This document shows, in pieces, positions 38,641-48,647 of a stretch of DNA of 64,000 bases. The notes beneath the pieces were generated by a model, which had not been told where the DNA came from, did not search any database, and saw only the letters and a program-made list of their open reading frames with translations. Origin of the DNA: Candidatus Thalassolituus haligoni (lineage in GTDB: Bacteria > Pseudomonadota > Gammaproteobacteria > Pseudomonadales > Oceanobacteraceae). The stretch lies in contig NZ_CP139482.1 in the NCBI RefSeq assembly GCF_041222825.1, positions 2,821,001-2,885,000 on the forward strand, in the 5' to 3' direction. The stretch's first letter is position 1. Every line of letters begins with the position of its first letter. The translations under genes and the position numbers were made by a program.

Positions 38641-39774
38641 ATGACGATTTCAGCCTGTATTGCACTTGCTTCATCAGGATCCAACCGACTTACCAGGGTA
38701 TTATTGTGTATTCCGTTGTTTGGGCTGCTGGCAGCCTGCTCTGACGGCAACAGCAGCAGTGAAAAGACTGCAACAGTCGCCCGCCCCGGTGAAATTTATC
38801 AGGTCGTCAGTAGTAAAGACGCCCTGCTACGCCGTTTTCCCGGCCAGGTAGAGGCTTCCGATGAGGTCTCTCTGGCCTTCCGGGTTCCCGGAGAATTACT
38901 GGAATTGCCCGCCCAGGCAGGCAAACGGGTCAAGGCAGGAGAAGTCCTGGCGCGACTTGATCCTGCTGATTACCAGTTGCAACTGGACGAGCGTCAGGCC
39001 CGTTTCAACCTGGCCAATTCACAGTTTGAGCGTATCGAAAACCTGTTCCAGCAACGTCAGGTATCCAAAGCCCAATACGATCAGTCCAAAGCTGAGCTGG
39101 ATATCAGTAAAGCGGCTCTTGGGGCAGCCCGCAGCAATGTTAGCTACACCACGCTGAAAGCACCGTTTGCCGGAGTGATCGCCGAAGTCTATGTTGACAA
39201 CCATCAGTCTATGGCAGCAGGCACGCCCTTACTGAAATTGCAGGCTCGCGGCCAGCTGGTTGTCAGTATCCAGGTGCCGGAACAGCTGATGATTCAGCTC
39301 AGCCAATCCGGCAGCAGTTATCATCCAGATGTGGAATTTGATGCCCTGCCTGGCCAACGCTTCAAGGCGACCTACAAGGAGCATAATACCCAAGCCGATC
39401 CGGCGACTGGCAGCTATCGCTTGCTGGTCACTTTGCCTAAACCCGCCGACCTCAATCCACTCCCTGGTATGTCTGCCAGTGTCTACGCCGACCTGAACCA
39501 GATACTGGCCGTCAACGACAGCAATGTGCTGGTGCCCGCCCAAGCCATATTTCAGCAGGCAAAGCAGGCGACAGGCAGCAAGCAAGGCATGGTATGGCGG
39601 CTAAACGAACAGAATGAACTGGTTGCCCAGGCGGTTGAAACCGGCCGACTGACCCAGGAAGGCCTTGAAATTGTGGCCGGTCTCAAACCTGGTGACCGGA
39701 TTTTGGCAGCGGGAGTACACCAGGCCCGCGAAGGCATGGTGATCCGCCCATGGATTCAGGAACAAGGTCTCTGA
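38641..39774 (+). CDS. RND efflux pump periplasmic adaptor (membrane fusion protein)
   Basis: 377 residues. The signal peptide ends in the lipobox LLAAC, so Cys33 is probably lipidated and the protein anchored in the inner membrane. The barrel/lipoyl/hairpin order is normal: RVKAGEVLARLDPADYQL, a helical hairpin (ARFNLANSQFERIENLFQQ), then TLKAPFAGVIAEVYVDNHQ. It links the RND permease encoded next to an outer-membrane channel, not encoded nearby. Confidence 0.92.
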   Translation: MTISACIALASSGSNRLTRVLLCIPLFGLLAACSDGNSSSEKTATVARPGEIYQVVSSKDALLRRFPGQVEASDEVSLAFRVPGELLELPAQAGKRVKAGEVLARLDPADYQLQLDERQARFNLANSQFERIENLFQQRQVSKAQYDQSKAELDISKAALGAARSNVSYTTLKAPFAGVIAEVYVDNHQSMAAGTPLLKLQARGQLVVSIQVPEQLMIQLSQSGSSYHPDVEFDALPGQRFKATYKEHNTQADPATGSYRLLVTLPKPADLNPLPGMSASVYADLNQILAVNDSNVLVPAQAIFQQAKQATGSKQGMVWRLNEQNELVAQAVETGRLTQEGLEIVAGLKPGDRILAAGVHQAREGMVIRPWIQEQGL

Positions 39775-39775
39775 C

Positions 39776-42700
39776 ATGTCACAACCCAACACCGTCAACC
39801 AACTTAATGCTGCCACTTATTTCATCAAGCACAGTACCACCAGCTGGATGCTGGTACTGATTCTGTTGGCAGGTGGCATCATCAGCTACCTCGGACTTGG
39901 CCGCCTTGAAGATCCGAAGTTCACCATCAAGGAAGCCATGGTCTACACCTACTACCCAGGTGCCAGCCCCTTGCAGGTAGAGGAAGAAGTCACTGCCAGG
40001 CTTGAAGACACCATCCAGTCCTTGCCTTACATCAAACACCTGGACTCCATCTCCAAAGCCGGACTGTCACAGATACACATTCAAGTTAAATCCGAATATC
40101 AGGGCGACACTCTGCCGCAAATATGGGACGAACTGCGGCGCAAGATCCACGACAAGACCAGCTCATTACCACCAGGTTCTGCCACTCCCATCGTGCTGGA
40201 TAACTTTGGTGACGTCTTTGGTGTACTGCTGGCGTTAACTGGCGACGGTTTTGATTACAGCGAATTGTTCGACTATGCCGAGTACCTCAAACGCGAACTG
40301 ATGACCCTGGAAGGTGTTTCCAATATCGAGATTGCCGGAGATCAACAACAACAGGTCTTTATTGATATTTCCCACGAACAAATGACCAACCTGGGTATTC
40401 CGCTGTCGCGTCTGTACCAGTTATTACAAACCCAGAACAGTGTCAGCAATGCCGGACACATCCGGGTTGGCAATGAATATATTCGTATCTACCCGACTGG
40501 TGAATTCCAGAGCGTTCAGGAGCTGGGCGACCTGCTGATCAGCACACCGGGCTCCGACAAACTGATTTATCTGAAAGACATTGCCCGTATTACGACCGGG
40601 GTTACCGAAAATCCGACCCACCTGGAGAACTATCAGGCGATACCCTCGCTACGCTTGGGTATCGCCTTTACCGACAGTGTTAATGTCATCGAAGTCGGCG
40701 CACAGGTTCGGGCCAAACTGGCAGAACTGGATAACAACCGTCCCCTCGGCATGGCGTTGCATACCATTTACGATCAGCCCGCTGAAGTCGATGCTTCATC
40801 GCAGAATTTTATTCTCAACCTCGCCATGGCCGTCGTCATTGTGATTGCCGTATTGCTGCTGTTTATGGGTGTCAGGGCAGGACTGATTATTGGTGCCATC
40901 CTGCTACTGACCATACTCGGCACTTTTATTGCCATGGCAACGTTTGGTATCAATCTGCATCGTATCTCCCTCGGGGCGCTGATTATTGCTTTGGGGATGC
41001 TGGTTGATAATGCGCTGGTTATTACCGAAGGCATTATGGTCGGCTTGCAACGTGGTCAGAGCCGGGTTCAGGCGGCTTTTGATATTGTAAAACAAACCCA
41101 GTGGCCATTACTGGGGGCTACCGTGATTGCCATCACCGCTTTCGCACCTATCGGACTGTCGCCGGATTCGGTGGGCGAGTTTGTCGGTTCGCTGTTTTAT
41201 GTCCTGATGATTTCGCTGTTACTCAGCTGGGTAACGGCACTGACCCTGACCCCCTTCCTCTGCAATCTGTTATTTCGGGAGCAACTCAGTAACGCCAGCC
41301 CGGCTGAAAACGGCAGAACGAATTCGTCTGCCCCTTATCAAGGTGCCCTGTATAACGGTTACCGTGCCATCCTGGCGACCATGCTGCATCATCGTGGTGT
41401 ATCCATGATACTGATGGTTACCTTGATGGTGATCGCCGTTATCGGCTTTAGTCAGGTCAAACGAGCGTTTTTTCCACCATCCAATACCCCCATTTTTCTG
41501 GCGGATATCTGGTTACCGGAAGGCAGCGATATCCTTGCAACTCAGAAGCAGGCCCGCAAACTGGAGCAATGGTTTCAGCAACAGCAAGGCGTGGAATTTA
41601 CCTCGTCCACCGTTGGCCAAGGAGAAGTCCGGTTTATGCTGACCTACGCTCCAGAAAAGCAATATGCCGCTTTTGCCCAGGTGTTGATCCGTACGGAACA
41701 ACGCGAGCAGATTCCGGCGCTGATCAGCAGTGCCCAACAATACACCGCCACCGATATGCCTAACGCGTTTGTCAAATTCCAGCGGCTGCAAATTGGTTCC
41801 AGTACTCCGGCCAAGATTGAAGCCCGTTTTTCCGGCCCGGATCAAACTGAACTGCGAATGCTGGCCGAGCAGGCAGAACAGATCCTGCGCACCGACCCGG
41901 CAGCCGATAACATCCGTCACAACTGGCGCGAACGAGTGAAAGTTATTCGTCCGCATCTGCAAGAAGAGGCAGCCCGGCGAGCAGGTATTTCCAAACAGGA
42001 TCTCGACGACCTGCTGCAACTGAGTTTCTCCGGCAAACAGGTCGGACTGTACCGGGAAGGCACCCACCTAAAGCCCATGGTCTTGCGTCCACCGGAACAG
42101 GAACGCCTGAACGTCAACAACCTGATGGACTTGCAAATCTGGAGTCCGGTGTTTAACCGCTACATCCCGATTCAGCAAGTGGTCGATCGCTTTGATATTA
42201 CCTTTGAAGATCCGTTGATCATGCGTCGCGACCGCAAACGTACCATCGAGGTTCTGGCCGACCCATCCTTTGCCTCAGCCCAAACTGCCGACGAATTGTT
42301 CCAGCGGATACGCCCCCAGCTGGAAGCCATTCCACTCCCCGCCGGATATCAACTGGAATGGGGCGGAGAGTACGAATCGTCCCGAGATGCGCAGGCCAAC
42401 GTATTCGCCTCGCTGCCAATGGGCTACCTGATCATGTTTATCATCACCATACTGCTGTTTAACGAATTACGGGCAGCGCTGGTGATCTGGGCCTGTGTAC
42501 CACTGGCCATTATTGGCGTCACTGCGGGTATGTTGCTGCTCAGGGCCGAGTTTGGCTTTATGGCGCTGCTGGGATTCCTCAGCCTATCCGGCATGATCGT
42601 CAAAAACGGCATCGTGCTGGTGGATCAGATTCAATTGGAAGACCGCAGCGGTAAAAATGGCTACGACGCTATCTTTGATGCCGCAGTCAGTCGCTTGCGC

Positions 42701-42877
42701 CCAGTCACCATGGCAGCGCTTACCACTATTTTGGGCATGGTGCCGCTGTTGACCGACCCCTTCTTCAACAGCATGGCAGTGGTCATCGCCTTTGGACTCG
42801 GCTTCGCCACGATACTGACACTGGGCGTCGTACCCGTCCTGTACAGTTACGCTCACAGAGTGAAAATTCCAGTCTGA
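39776..42877 (+). CDS. RND efflux transporter permease
   Basis: 1033-residue proton-driven inner-membrane exporter with twelve spans and two large periplasmic loops. The start and the PGASPLQVEEEVTARLEDTI, ALGMLVDNALVITEGIMVGL (with the membrane Asp) and GMIVKNGIVLVDQI segments are standard. It belongs to the multidrug branch resembling MexK/TriC. It starts 1 base after the adaptor gene. Substrates unknown. Confidence 0.93.
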   Translation: MSQPNTVNQLNAATYFIKHSTTSWMLVLILLAGGIISYLGLGRLEDPKFTIKEAMVYTYYPGASPLQVEEEVTARLEDTIQSLPYIKHLDSISKAGLSQIHIQVKSEYQGDTLPQIWDELRRKIHDKTSSLPPGSATPIVLDNFGDVFGVLLALTGDGFDYSELFDYAEYLKRELMTLEGVSNIEIAGDQQQQVFIDISHEQMTNLGIPLSRLYQLLQTQNSVSNAGHIRVGNEYIRIYPTGEFQSVQELGDLLISTPGSDKLIYLKDIARITTGVTENPTHLENYQAIPSLRLGIAFTDSVNVIEVGAQVRAKLAELDNNRPLGMALHTIYDQPAEVDASSQNFILNLAMAVVIVIAVLLLFMGVRAGLIIGAILLLTILGTFIAMATFGINLHRISLGALIIALGMLVDNALVITEGIMVGLQRGQSRVQAAFDIVKQTQWPLLGATVIAITAFAPIGLSPDSVGEFVGSLFYVLMISLLLSWVTALTLTPFLCNLLFREQLSNASPAENGRTNSSAPYQGALYNGYRAILATMLHHRGVSMILMVTLMVIAVIGFSQVKRAFFPPSNTPIFLADIWLPEGSDILATQKQARKLEQWFQQQQGVEFTSSTVGQGEVRFMLTYAPEKQYAAFAQVLIRTEQREQIPALISSAQQYTATDMPNAFVKFQRLQIGSSTPAKIEARFSGPDQTELRMLAEQAEQILRTDPAADNIRHNWRERVKVIRPHLQEEAARRAGISKQDLDDLLQLSFSGKQVGLYREGTHLKPMVLRPPEQERLNVNNLMDLQIWSPVFNRYIPIQQVVDRFDITFEDPLIMRRDRKRTIEVLADPSFASAQTADELFQRIRPQLEAIPLPAGYQLEWGGEYESSRDAQANVFASLPMGYLIMFIITILLFNELRAALVIWACVPLAIIGVTAGMLLLRAEFGFMALLGFLSLSGMIVKNGIVLVDQIQLEDRSGKNGYDAIFDAAVSRLRPVTMAALTTILGMVPLLTDPFFNSMAVVIAFGLGFATILTLGVVPVLYSYAHRVKIPV

Positions 42878-43086
42878 GTGGATGGCAAACGACCCCTGTT
42901 TGTCGCTCAAATGCAATACGGGTTCCTGCAAACCGGAACCCGCGTTCGCTCCCTCCATTAACAAACCGGCTAGTGTCCCCTAACAGCCGACTCTGCCAAT
43001 ACAAACCATTGTCATCCTTGTGCAACACCCCTGACATTTAAGTTCCACATTATGTTGTCTCCAAAACAACAAGGTGAGATGGAACG

Positions 43087-45612
43087 ATGCAACTATTGAA
43101 ACTGGTTCAGGCAATTGCCCTGGCCACGCCGTTTATGCTGGCGGGCTGTGCTGGCGATGATGGTAAAAATGGCAAAGATGGTGCCCAGGGTGAAACTGGA
43201 CAAAATGGTACAAACGGCTCTACCGGATCGGCAGGGACTGCTGGTCTGGTCAGCCTGATCAAGCAAACTGAACTGCCAGAGCTGAGCGCCAAATGCTACG
43301 CCGGTGGCCTACAGGTTGACTCCGGTATCGATCTGAACAGCGACGGCGCACTGGATGCCGACGAAATCACTGCAACCAGCTACCTGTGTAACGCCAACAA
43401 AGAGATGAACTTTGTTCGCATCGCGACGTTCCCGGTGTGTCAGCAGATTTCTGCTAGCTGTGATATCGATACCCAAACCGTGGCGGAAATCGTCGATTAC
43501 AGCAAGGATGGCCTGACCCTGATCTACACCGACAGCCCAATGGAGCAGATCGGTTTTGTTGATATCAAGGATCCTGCCAACCCGGTAGCAGCAGGTACAC
43601 TGGATGTCGGCGGAGAGCCAACGTCGGTGGCCGTAGTGGGCAACTATGCTCTGGTAGGGGTTAATACCTCGACAGACTTCGTTACACCTTCCGGTTCACT
43701 GACGGTCGTTGATATTGCGACCCAGACCATTGTTGCGACGATTGATATGGGCGGCCAGCCAGATTCTGTGGCTGTTAGCCACGACGGCATGTACGCCGCC
43801 GTTGCGATCGAAAACGAACGCGACGAAGACCTGGACGACGGTCAGATTGATGTTTCGCCACAATTGCCCGCCGGTTTCCTGATGGTGGTTGATACCAGCG
43901 ATAGCGACCCGGCCAACTGGACAGCCACCCAGGTTGATATGACCGGGCTGGCGGATATTGCCCCCACCGACCCGGAACCAGAATACGTCGACATCAATGA
44001 CAACAATATTGCCGTTGTCACCATGCAGGAAAACAACCATCTGGTACTGGTTGATCTGGCAACCGCCAGCGTCATTAACCACTTCAGCGCCGGCACGGTT
44101 GACCTCGACGGTGTTGACCTGACCGAAGAAGATCCTGCCATCATCTCCCAGACCGAATCAAAACTGGATGTTCCACGCGAACCAGACGGTGTTACCTGGG
44201 TGAACAATGAACTGTTTGTGACCGCTGACGAAGGCGACATGAACGGGGGCAGCCGTACCTTCACGGTATTCAATACCTCTGGTGATGTAGTTGAATCGCT
44301 GATGATGGATCAGGTCGTGGCCATGATCGGCCAATATCCCGACGGCCGTTCCGGCAACAAGGGTGCCGAGCTGGAAAATGCTGAATACGGCAAGTTTGGT
44401 GACAACGGCTTCCTGTTCGTCAACTCCGAGCGCGCCAGCCTGGTATTTGTCTTCGACATGGCCGACCCTGCCAATCCAGAGCTGTTCCAGGTACTGCCAG
44501 CCGCGATGGGGCCTGAAGGCGTCAAGGCGATTCCTTCCCGCAACCTGCTGGTGGCTGCCAGCGAAGAAGATGATCGTGGTGGCAAGTTCCGTGGCAGCCT
44601 GAACATCTACCGCCTGGCGCAGCAAGAAGATGCCTACCCAACCATTATTTCTGAAGAACGCGCCGATGGCTCGCCGATCCCATTCTCCGCCCTGTCCGGC
44701 TTGTCTGCCGATCCATCCAATGCTGACATGCTGTGGTCGCTGGAAGACAGCTTCTATGGCCAGAACCGCGTATTTGGTATCGATATCAGCACCAAGCCAG
44801 CCATGCTGACCACCGAAATAAAGCTGCTGGACAGCAATGATATTTTTGCCGCCGTCTCAACGTCAGGAGCTGCTATCGACGCCAACAGCTTCGACGATGC
44901 TGACCTGGCTGCCATGATCAATGACGACAAGTCGCTCAATATTGACGGCGAAGGTATTGCCGTTATGACCGATGGCAGCTTCTGGATTGCTTCCGAAGGC
45001 GCGGGCACCTTCAACGATGATGCCCGCGACATCACCAAGCTGAATTTTCTCTTCCATGCCGACTCTGCTGGCGTGATCTCTGACGTCGTTACCTTGCCGG
45101 ATACCCTGAATGCAGTGCAGCTGCGTTTTGGTTTCGAAGGTGTCGCCGAATACGATGGCAAGCTGTATGTTGCCTTCCAGCGCGCCTGGAACAGCGAAGC
45201 CAACCCGCGTATTGGCATTTACGACCTCACGACCCAGAACTGGAGTTTTGTATTCTACCCACTGGATGCGGTTGAATCCCAGAATGGCGGCTGGGTCGGC
45301 TTGTCCGACATCACTTCACTGGGTGACGGCCGCTTCCTGGTGTTGGAGCGCGATAATCAGGGTGGCCCGGATGCCGCAATCAAGCGCCTGTACAAGATTG
45401 ATATGACCAATATCAGCAGTGAAACTACCATCAGCAAGACGCTGGTACGTGACCTGATGGATGACCTGAAAGCCGCCGGTGGACTGGTACCTGAGAAGAT
45501 CGAAGGGTCTGCCATGACCGCTTCTGGCGACGTCTACATTGTTAATGACAACGACGGTGTTGACGACAACAGCGGTGAGATCCAGCTGATCAATCTGGGT
45601 CAGCTGAATTAA
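43087..45612 (+). CDS. Large lipoprotein: collagen-like start, beta-propeller and phytase-like domain
   Basis: 841 residues. The lipobox LAGC (Cys20) is followed by Gly-x-x repeats (about 24-53, GKNGKDGAQGETGQNG), a calcium-type loop DLNSDGALDADE, a beta-propeller (about 140-510, with VVDIATQTIVATIDMGGQPD and VALD-like repeats), and from about 530 an esterase-like phytase-type domain (PF13449-like; SALSGLSADPSN, DGEGIAVMTDGSFWIASEG). It should sit on the outside or periplasmic face. Acidic composition fits Ca2+ binding. Enzymatic activity is inferred only from the fold. Confidence 0.8.
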   Translation: MQLLKLVQAIALATPFMLAGCAGDDGKNGKDGAQGETGQNGTNGSTGSAGTAGLVSLIKQTELPELSAKCYAGGLQVDSGIDLNSDGALDADEITATSYLCNANKEMNFVRIATFPVCQQISASCDIDTQTVAEIVDYSKDGLTLIYTDSPMEQIGFVDIKDPANPVAAGTLDVGGEPTSVAVVGNYALVGVNTSTDFVTPSGSLTVVDIATQTIVATIDMGGQPDSVAVSHDGMYAAVAIENERDEDLDDGQIDVSPQLPAGFLMVVDTSDSDPANWTATQVDMTGLADIAPTDPEPEYVDINDNNIAVVTMQENNHLVLVDLATASVINHFSAGTVDLDGVDLTEEDPAIISQTESKLDVPREPDGVTWVNNELFVTADEGDMNGGSRTFTVFNTSGDVVESLMMDQVVAMIGQYPDGRSGNKGAELENAEYGKFGDNGFLFVNSERASLVFVFDMADPANPELFQVLPAAMGPEGVKAIPSRNLLVAASEEDDRGGKFRGSLNIYRLAQQEDAYPTIISEERADGSPIPFSALSGLSADPSNADMLWSLEDSFYGQNRVFGIDISTKPAMLTTEIKLLDSNDIFAAVSTSGAAIDANSFDDADLAAMINDDKSLNIDGEGIAVMTDGSFWIASEGAGTFNDDARDITKLNFLFHADSAGVISDVVTLPDTLNAVQLRFGFEGVAEYDGKLYVAFQRAWNSEANPRIGIYDLTTQNWSFVFYPLDAVESQNGGWVGLSDITSLGDGRFLVLERDNQGGPDAAIKRLYKIDMTNISSETTISKTLVRDLMDDLKAAGGLVPEKIEGSAMTASGDVYIVNDNDGVDDNSGEIQLINLGQLN

Positions 45613-45687
45613 ACCGGTTCAAACCGCCCAAGCGGGCTTTGGCCCGCAAACATTGCCGCGAAGACATCGCATAAAAACGATAGGCAT

Positions 45688-45722
45688 AAAAAAACCCGTG
45701 CTCTCCTGAGTACGGGTTTTTT
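45688..45722. terminator. Terminator after the large lipoprotein gene
   Basis: AAAACCCGT...ACGGGTTTT with inner CTC/GAG, flanked by A-run and T-run, so it can act in both directions. A smaller hairpin GCGGGC-TTT-GCCCGC lies nearer to the stop at about 45632-45646. Confidence 0.8.
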
Positions 45723-45867
45723 ATGACAATGCGGTTTTGCCCGGTTATCGGGTTCAACAATCATCAGAGATTGACATTTACTCTGATCCGCCTCCCCTCG
45801 GTTAGAACCTCACCTTTACTCCGTTCCTTGACGGGCATTGGCCTGATTCTCACCAGCGGTTCGAGTG

Positions 45868-46314
45868 CTAATAACGTCGCCCTCGATACAAACGTTTACC
45901 CTTACGACTATCCGACTCAGCATCTTTGTGGGTTACCGGCTCTTCGTAGGCAACGCCACGATAAGTTCTGTGTACCAGACTCTGTTCGCCTGCCTGCTGA
46001 TCCGCATCCGTGGATCGAAGTTGTCGAAAGGCAACCCCTCGATACATTTCAACCCGTGCTTCAAAACCGTCCGGTACAATCTCCTGCTGCAATCGTAAAA
46101 AAGCCTTGCGTCCGGCAACAGGCTGAGCTTCCAGAAAGGCCACCGCCGCCTGAAATAATTCGTTCCTGCTACTCGATAACGCCTCCATTACCATCTGAAA
46201 AGCAGCTTCTGTATCTTGCCGCCATTTCACCCGATTACCGGTAATCACTTCATATTTTAATGCCAGCGCAAATAATGCTTTTTCCGCTGGTGTATCCATA
46301 GCTGCAGCGTTCAC
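45868..46314 (-). CDS. Hypothetical protein with YRG motifs
   Basis: 148-residue protein, not recognised as a known enzyme. The N-terminal half is helical with AALALKYEV-like packing and EAAFQMVMEALSSSRNELFQ. The C-terminal half has three spaced YRG motifs (MYRGVAFRQ, TYRGVAYEE, LYRGRRY), the last ending the protein. YRG-x-x-Y is the mark of DUF4278-type peptides. No conserved partner is visible nearby. Confidence 0.6.
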   Translation of the reverse strand: MNAAAMDTPAEKALFALALKYEVITGNRVKWRQDTEAAFQMVMEALSSSRNELFQAAVAFLEAQPVAGRKAFLRLQQEIVPDGFEARVEMYRGVAFRQLRSTDADQQAGEQSLVHRTYRGVAYEEPVTHKDAESDSRKGKRLYRGRRY

Positions 46315-46853
46315 GCAGTCTCTCCTGAGTTATCTACCATCCTTTTTGAGCGGTGAATCCCTGTCTGAAAAACGCTCTACTACTCACTTCAGAAACGTTA
46401 CTTTTTTGACAGCATTCCACCCCCTTGCCACAAAAAACGCCGGGAATCGAACCACCTGTTACGGCTATCGATAGCGATCACTGGTTCCCCCCGAGACAAA
46501 AACCCGGCGACATGTGCGCAGATGCAGGTTTAATGCATAACGCATTGAATGAACACCACCAGATATTCGAGCCACTGGTCGTGCTTCCCAACCACATCGG
46601 CCAGACTAACAAAGAGAACAAACAAGGGGGTGAAAAAATAAAGTTTGACTTAACAGCTAAAAAGATTTGGCCTTTTATGATCCACAAGCGGGGGATTAAA
46701 AAGAACACGGAAGCAGTCAATATGACTCGTATGAGATGACACGTACTTCGGTAGCGTTATCGATAGCGGTCTGACAACCGTTACAGATACTCATTTTATA
46801 ATCTTACGGTAGCCGCTTGCTGACCGACAGCGCCTGCAGGCAGGCACGTTCCG
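46315..46853. other. Intergenic region, YRG protein / ferredoxin-reductase-globin fusion
   Basis: 539 bases. A 104-codon plus-strand frame (46425-46739) has no ribosome binding site and no recognisable product. The motif TATCGATAGC occurs twice (near 46470 and 46756). I see no firm feature. Confidence 0.35.
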
Positions 46854-48251
46854 TCAATACCCTTCCGGCCGGGTTTTGATAATATCGCGGCGAAAGTACT
46901 CTTCGTAGCTCATCCAGATGGTGATCAGCAAGCCGGGCATCTCATGATTTTTCAGGGTTTGTTCCATCAACAGCAGTTGATAATCAAAAATATCGTCGCT
47001 ATGAACCATCCAGTGATGGGCATGGTCAGGCCTGTCTCCAAAAAAACTCGGCTCACCACTAAACACGCGCTGATAGAAGCTGAAAACCTTTTCCCTGGAA
47101 CGACGCCGGGTGATGTTTTCAAAATAAGGGGACAAAATCGGATCAGCAAAAATCTGCAAGTAGAAGTCTGCCACGATGGTGGCAAGGCGATTATCTTCAT
47201 TGAGCCAGGCCCAAAGCTCTGGTTGAGGGTCAGGGTAATCAGGCTGACACTCGTCATTCTCTGGCAAAGCCACCAGCGGTTGGCTTTCAAACGGATCAAA
47301 CCGCATACGGCCTTCCGGAATCCCCAGCCGTAATAACTCATCGCGACTCTGATACACCGCGTCCGGGCTACCACATAAAAACCAGTAGGCATCGCAATAA
47401 CGGCTGTTCAACGACGCCAGTGATGTAAACAGTTCACTGCGACTTTCAAGACCGGTGTATTGCATTGAGGCACTTGCTTGTATCTCACCCGCCAGATCCC
47501 AACTGTCCGATTCGCCATACAAGCCATTCTTACCGTGGGCGACATGGAGCAGGTGTCCACCCACAGCCGCTTCACCACCATCCAGTATTTGCTGGCTAAT
47601 ACCAGCCATTGGTGCCAATCCGGCACCAAAAGCCACCATCACCACCGTATTCATACCGTCTTCAAGGCAACAGTCACCATCCGCCAGACTGAGAGCAATG
47701 TCCGTACCCGCCGTCAACTCGTCCGTAATCCAGCGGCTGACATGGCCCTGATCATGACGACGAATATGAAACTCCAACGGCTGTCGGCGTTGCGGAGAGC
47801 AAGCCAGCGAATAAGGACGTGCCTGGCCATCTGAGTGGTAGAGCCAGACAAACTGCCCGGCCTTATAAATCACATCAACCGATGGCTGAACATGTAACTG
47901 TACAATGTCATCGGTCAACCAGCGCTTGCCAACCACCAGTCCGGTCACCGTCGTCCTTGCATAAACAGGGTTATCAGCCAGTCCAGGAGCAGGATCAAGC
48001 AGTTCGATGGAACCCTTGAGCCGTGTTTTACAAGGTAGAAAATGCCCGCTCGCCACCAGGTTAGGTGCCAGTGTTCCGGTTTTTAGCCGTTCCAGATCCG
48101 GGTCAAATGCCGTTGCCCTGATGATGCAGGCGTTACAGACACCTGCCCGGCAAGAATATTCGAGTTCAACCCCCTGACGCAGCAGGCCCGCCAGAATGGT
48201 TTCATCCTCTCGTAATTGAAAAATGCGCCCCTGATAACAAACCTCTGGCAT
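46854..48251 (-). CDS. Ferredoxin / FAD-NAD reductase / truncated-globin fusion protein
   Basis: 465 residues from the ATG at 48251; the frame is open to 48341 but that part has no family character. Domains: a plant-type 2Fe-2S ferredoxin (about 1-90, cysteines near 34, 39, 42 and 74), an FNR-like reductase (about 97-320, FAD motif RPYSLA near 146, NAD region AFGAGLAPMAGI), and a C-terminal haem globin-like domain (from about 350) with FYLQIFADPILSPYF and HAHHWMVHSDDIFDYQ, where a histidine near 411-414 may be the proximal ligand. The layout suggests NO or O2 handling, like a flavohaemoglobin with the order reversed and an added ferredoxin. Function is inference. Confidence 0.85.
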   Translation of the reverse strand: MPEVCYQGRIFQLREDETILAGLLRQGVELEYSCRAGVCNACIIRATAFDPDLERLKTGTLAPNLVASGHFLPCKTRLKGSIELLDPAPGLADNPVYARTTVTGLVVGKRWLTDDIVQLHVQPSVDVIYKAGQFVWLYHSDGQARPYSLACSPQRRQPLEFHIRRHDQGHVSRWITDELTAGTDIALSLADGDCCLEDGMNTVVMVAFGAGLAPMAGISQQILDGGEAAVGGHLLHVAHGKNGLYGESDSWDLAGEIQASASMQYTGLESRSELFTSLASLNSRYCDAYWFLCGSPDAVYQSRDELLRLGIPEGRMRFDPFESQPLVALPENDECQPDYPDPQPELWAWLNEDNRLATIVADFYLQIFADPILSPYFENITRRRSREKVFSFYQRVFSGEPSFFGDRPDHAHHWMVHSDDIFDYQLLLMEQTLKNHEMPGLLITIWMSYEEYFRRDIIKTRPEGY

Positions 48252-48421
48252 GGCGTACTCGTTGTGCCCTATCTGACAGGGATAGTGATGAATAAACCGG
48301 AATAAGTGAACAATACACCATAAAAAACAGCGGTTTTCCATAACCCTGCTTATGACAATCTACGCTATTGCACCACTCCGCTATTCCATAATACTGGCTT
48401 AGTGACTTGCTGATGCACCAC

Positions 48422-48450
48422 GGGGGCGCTCTCAATGATAGAACGCCCCT
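48422..48450. repeat. Hairpin motif shared with the element at 60525
   Basis: GGGGGCGCTCTCAATGAT at 48422-48439 recurs with one change at 60523-60540. Here it forms a hairpin with AGAACGCCCC at 48440-48449. It lies 6 bases left of the 12-bp terminal repeat element. Confidence 0.5.
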
Positions 48451-48455
48451 CGGAG

Positions 48456-48566
48456 CCTGTCGGACTTAGGCGTTCGTCGCGAGAGGAAGTCTGGCTTGAG
48501 CGTTTTTTGCGCAAAATTGAGGCGAATTCAGTTTTTCTGCAATAGGACAGCCCGAAGTCCGACAGG
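48456..48566. mobile_element. 111-bp noncoding element with 12-bp perfect terminal inverted repeats (MITE-like)
   Basis: CCTGTCGGACTT at 48456-48467 is the exact inverse of AAGTCCGACAGG at 48555-48566. There is no open frame inside. No target duplication is visible. The ends look like transposon termini, so this may be a miniature element mobilised in trans. Region 48252-48647 otherwise holds no gene. Confidence 0.55.
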
Positions 48567-48647
48567 TCACGGCGAAAACGTGCTATTGGCAGACAGCGGA
48601 TACAATCGAATCGTTAACCGGTCATGTTACTCACAGGGTTGTAGATG

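Noticed and set aside
46440..46456. GGAATCGAACC-like sequence, resembling the T-arm of a minus-strand tRNA.
   Set aside because: The flanking bases do not form a T-stem or acceptor stem; no tRNA cloverleaf fits.
46425..46739. 104-codon plus-strand frame in an intergenic region.
   Set aside because: No ribosome binding site, no family resemblance.
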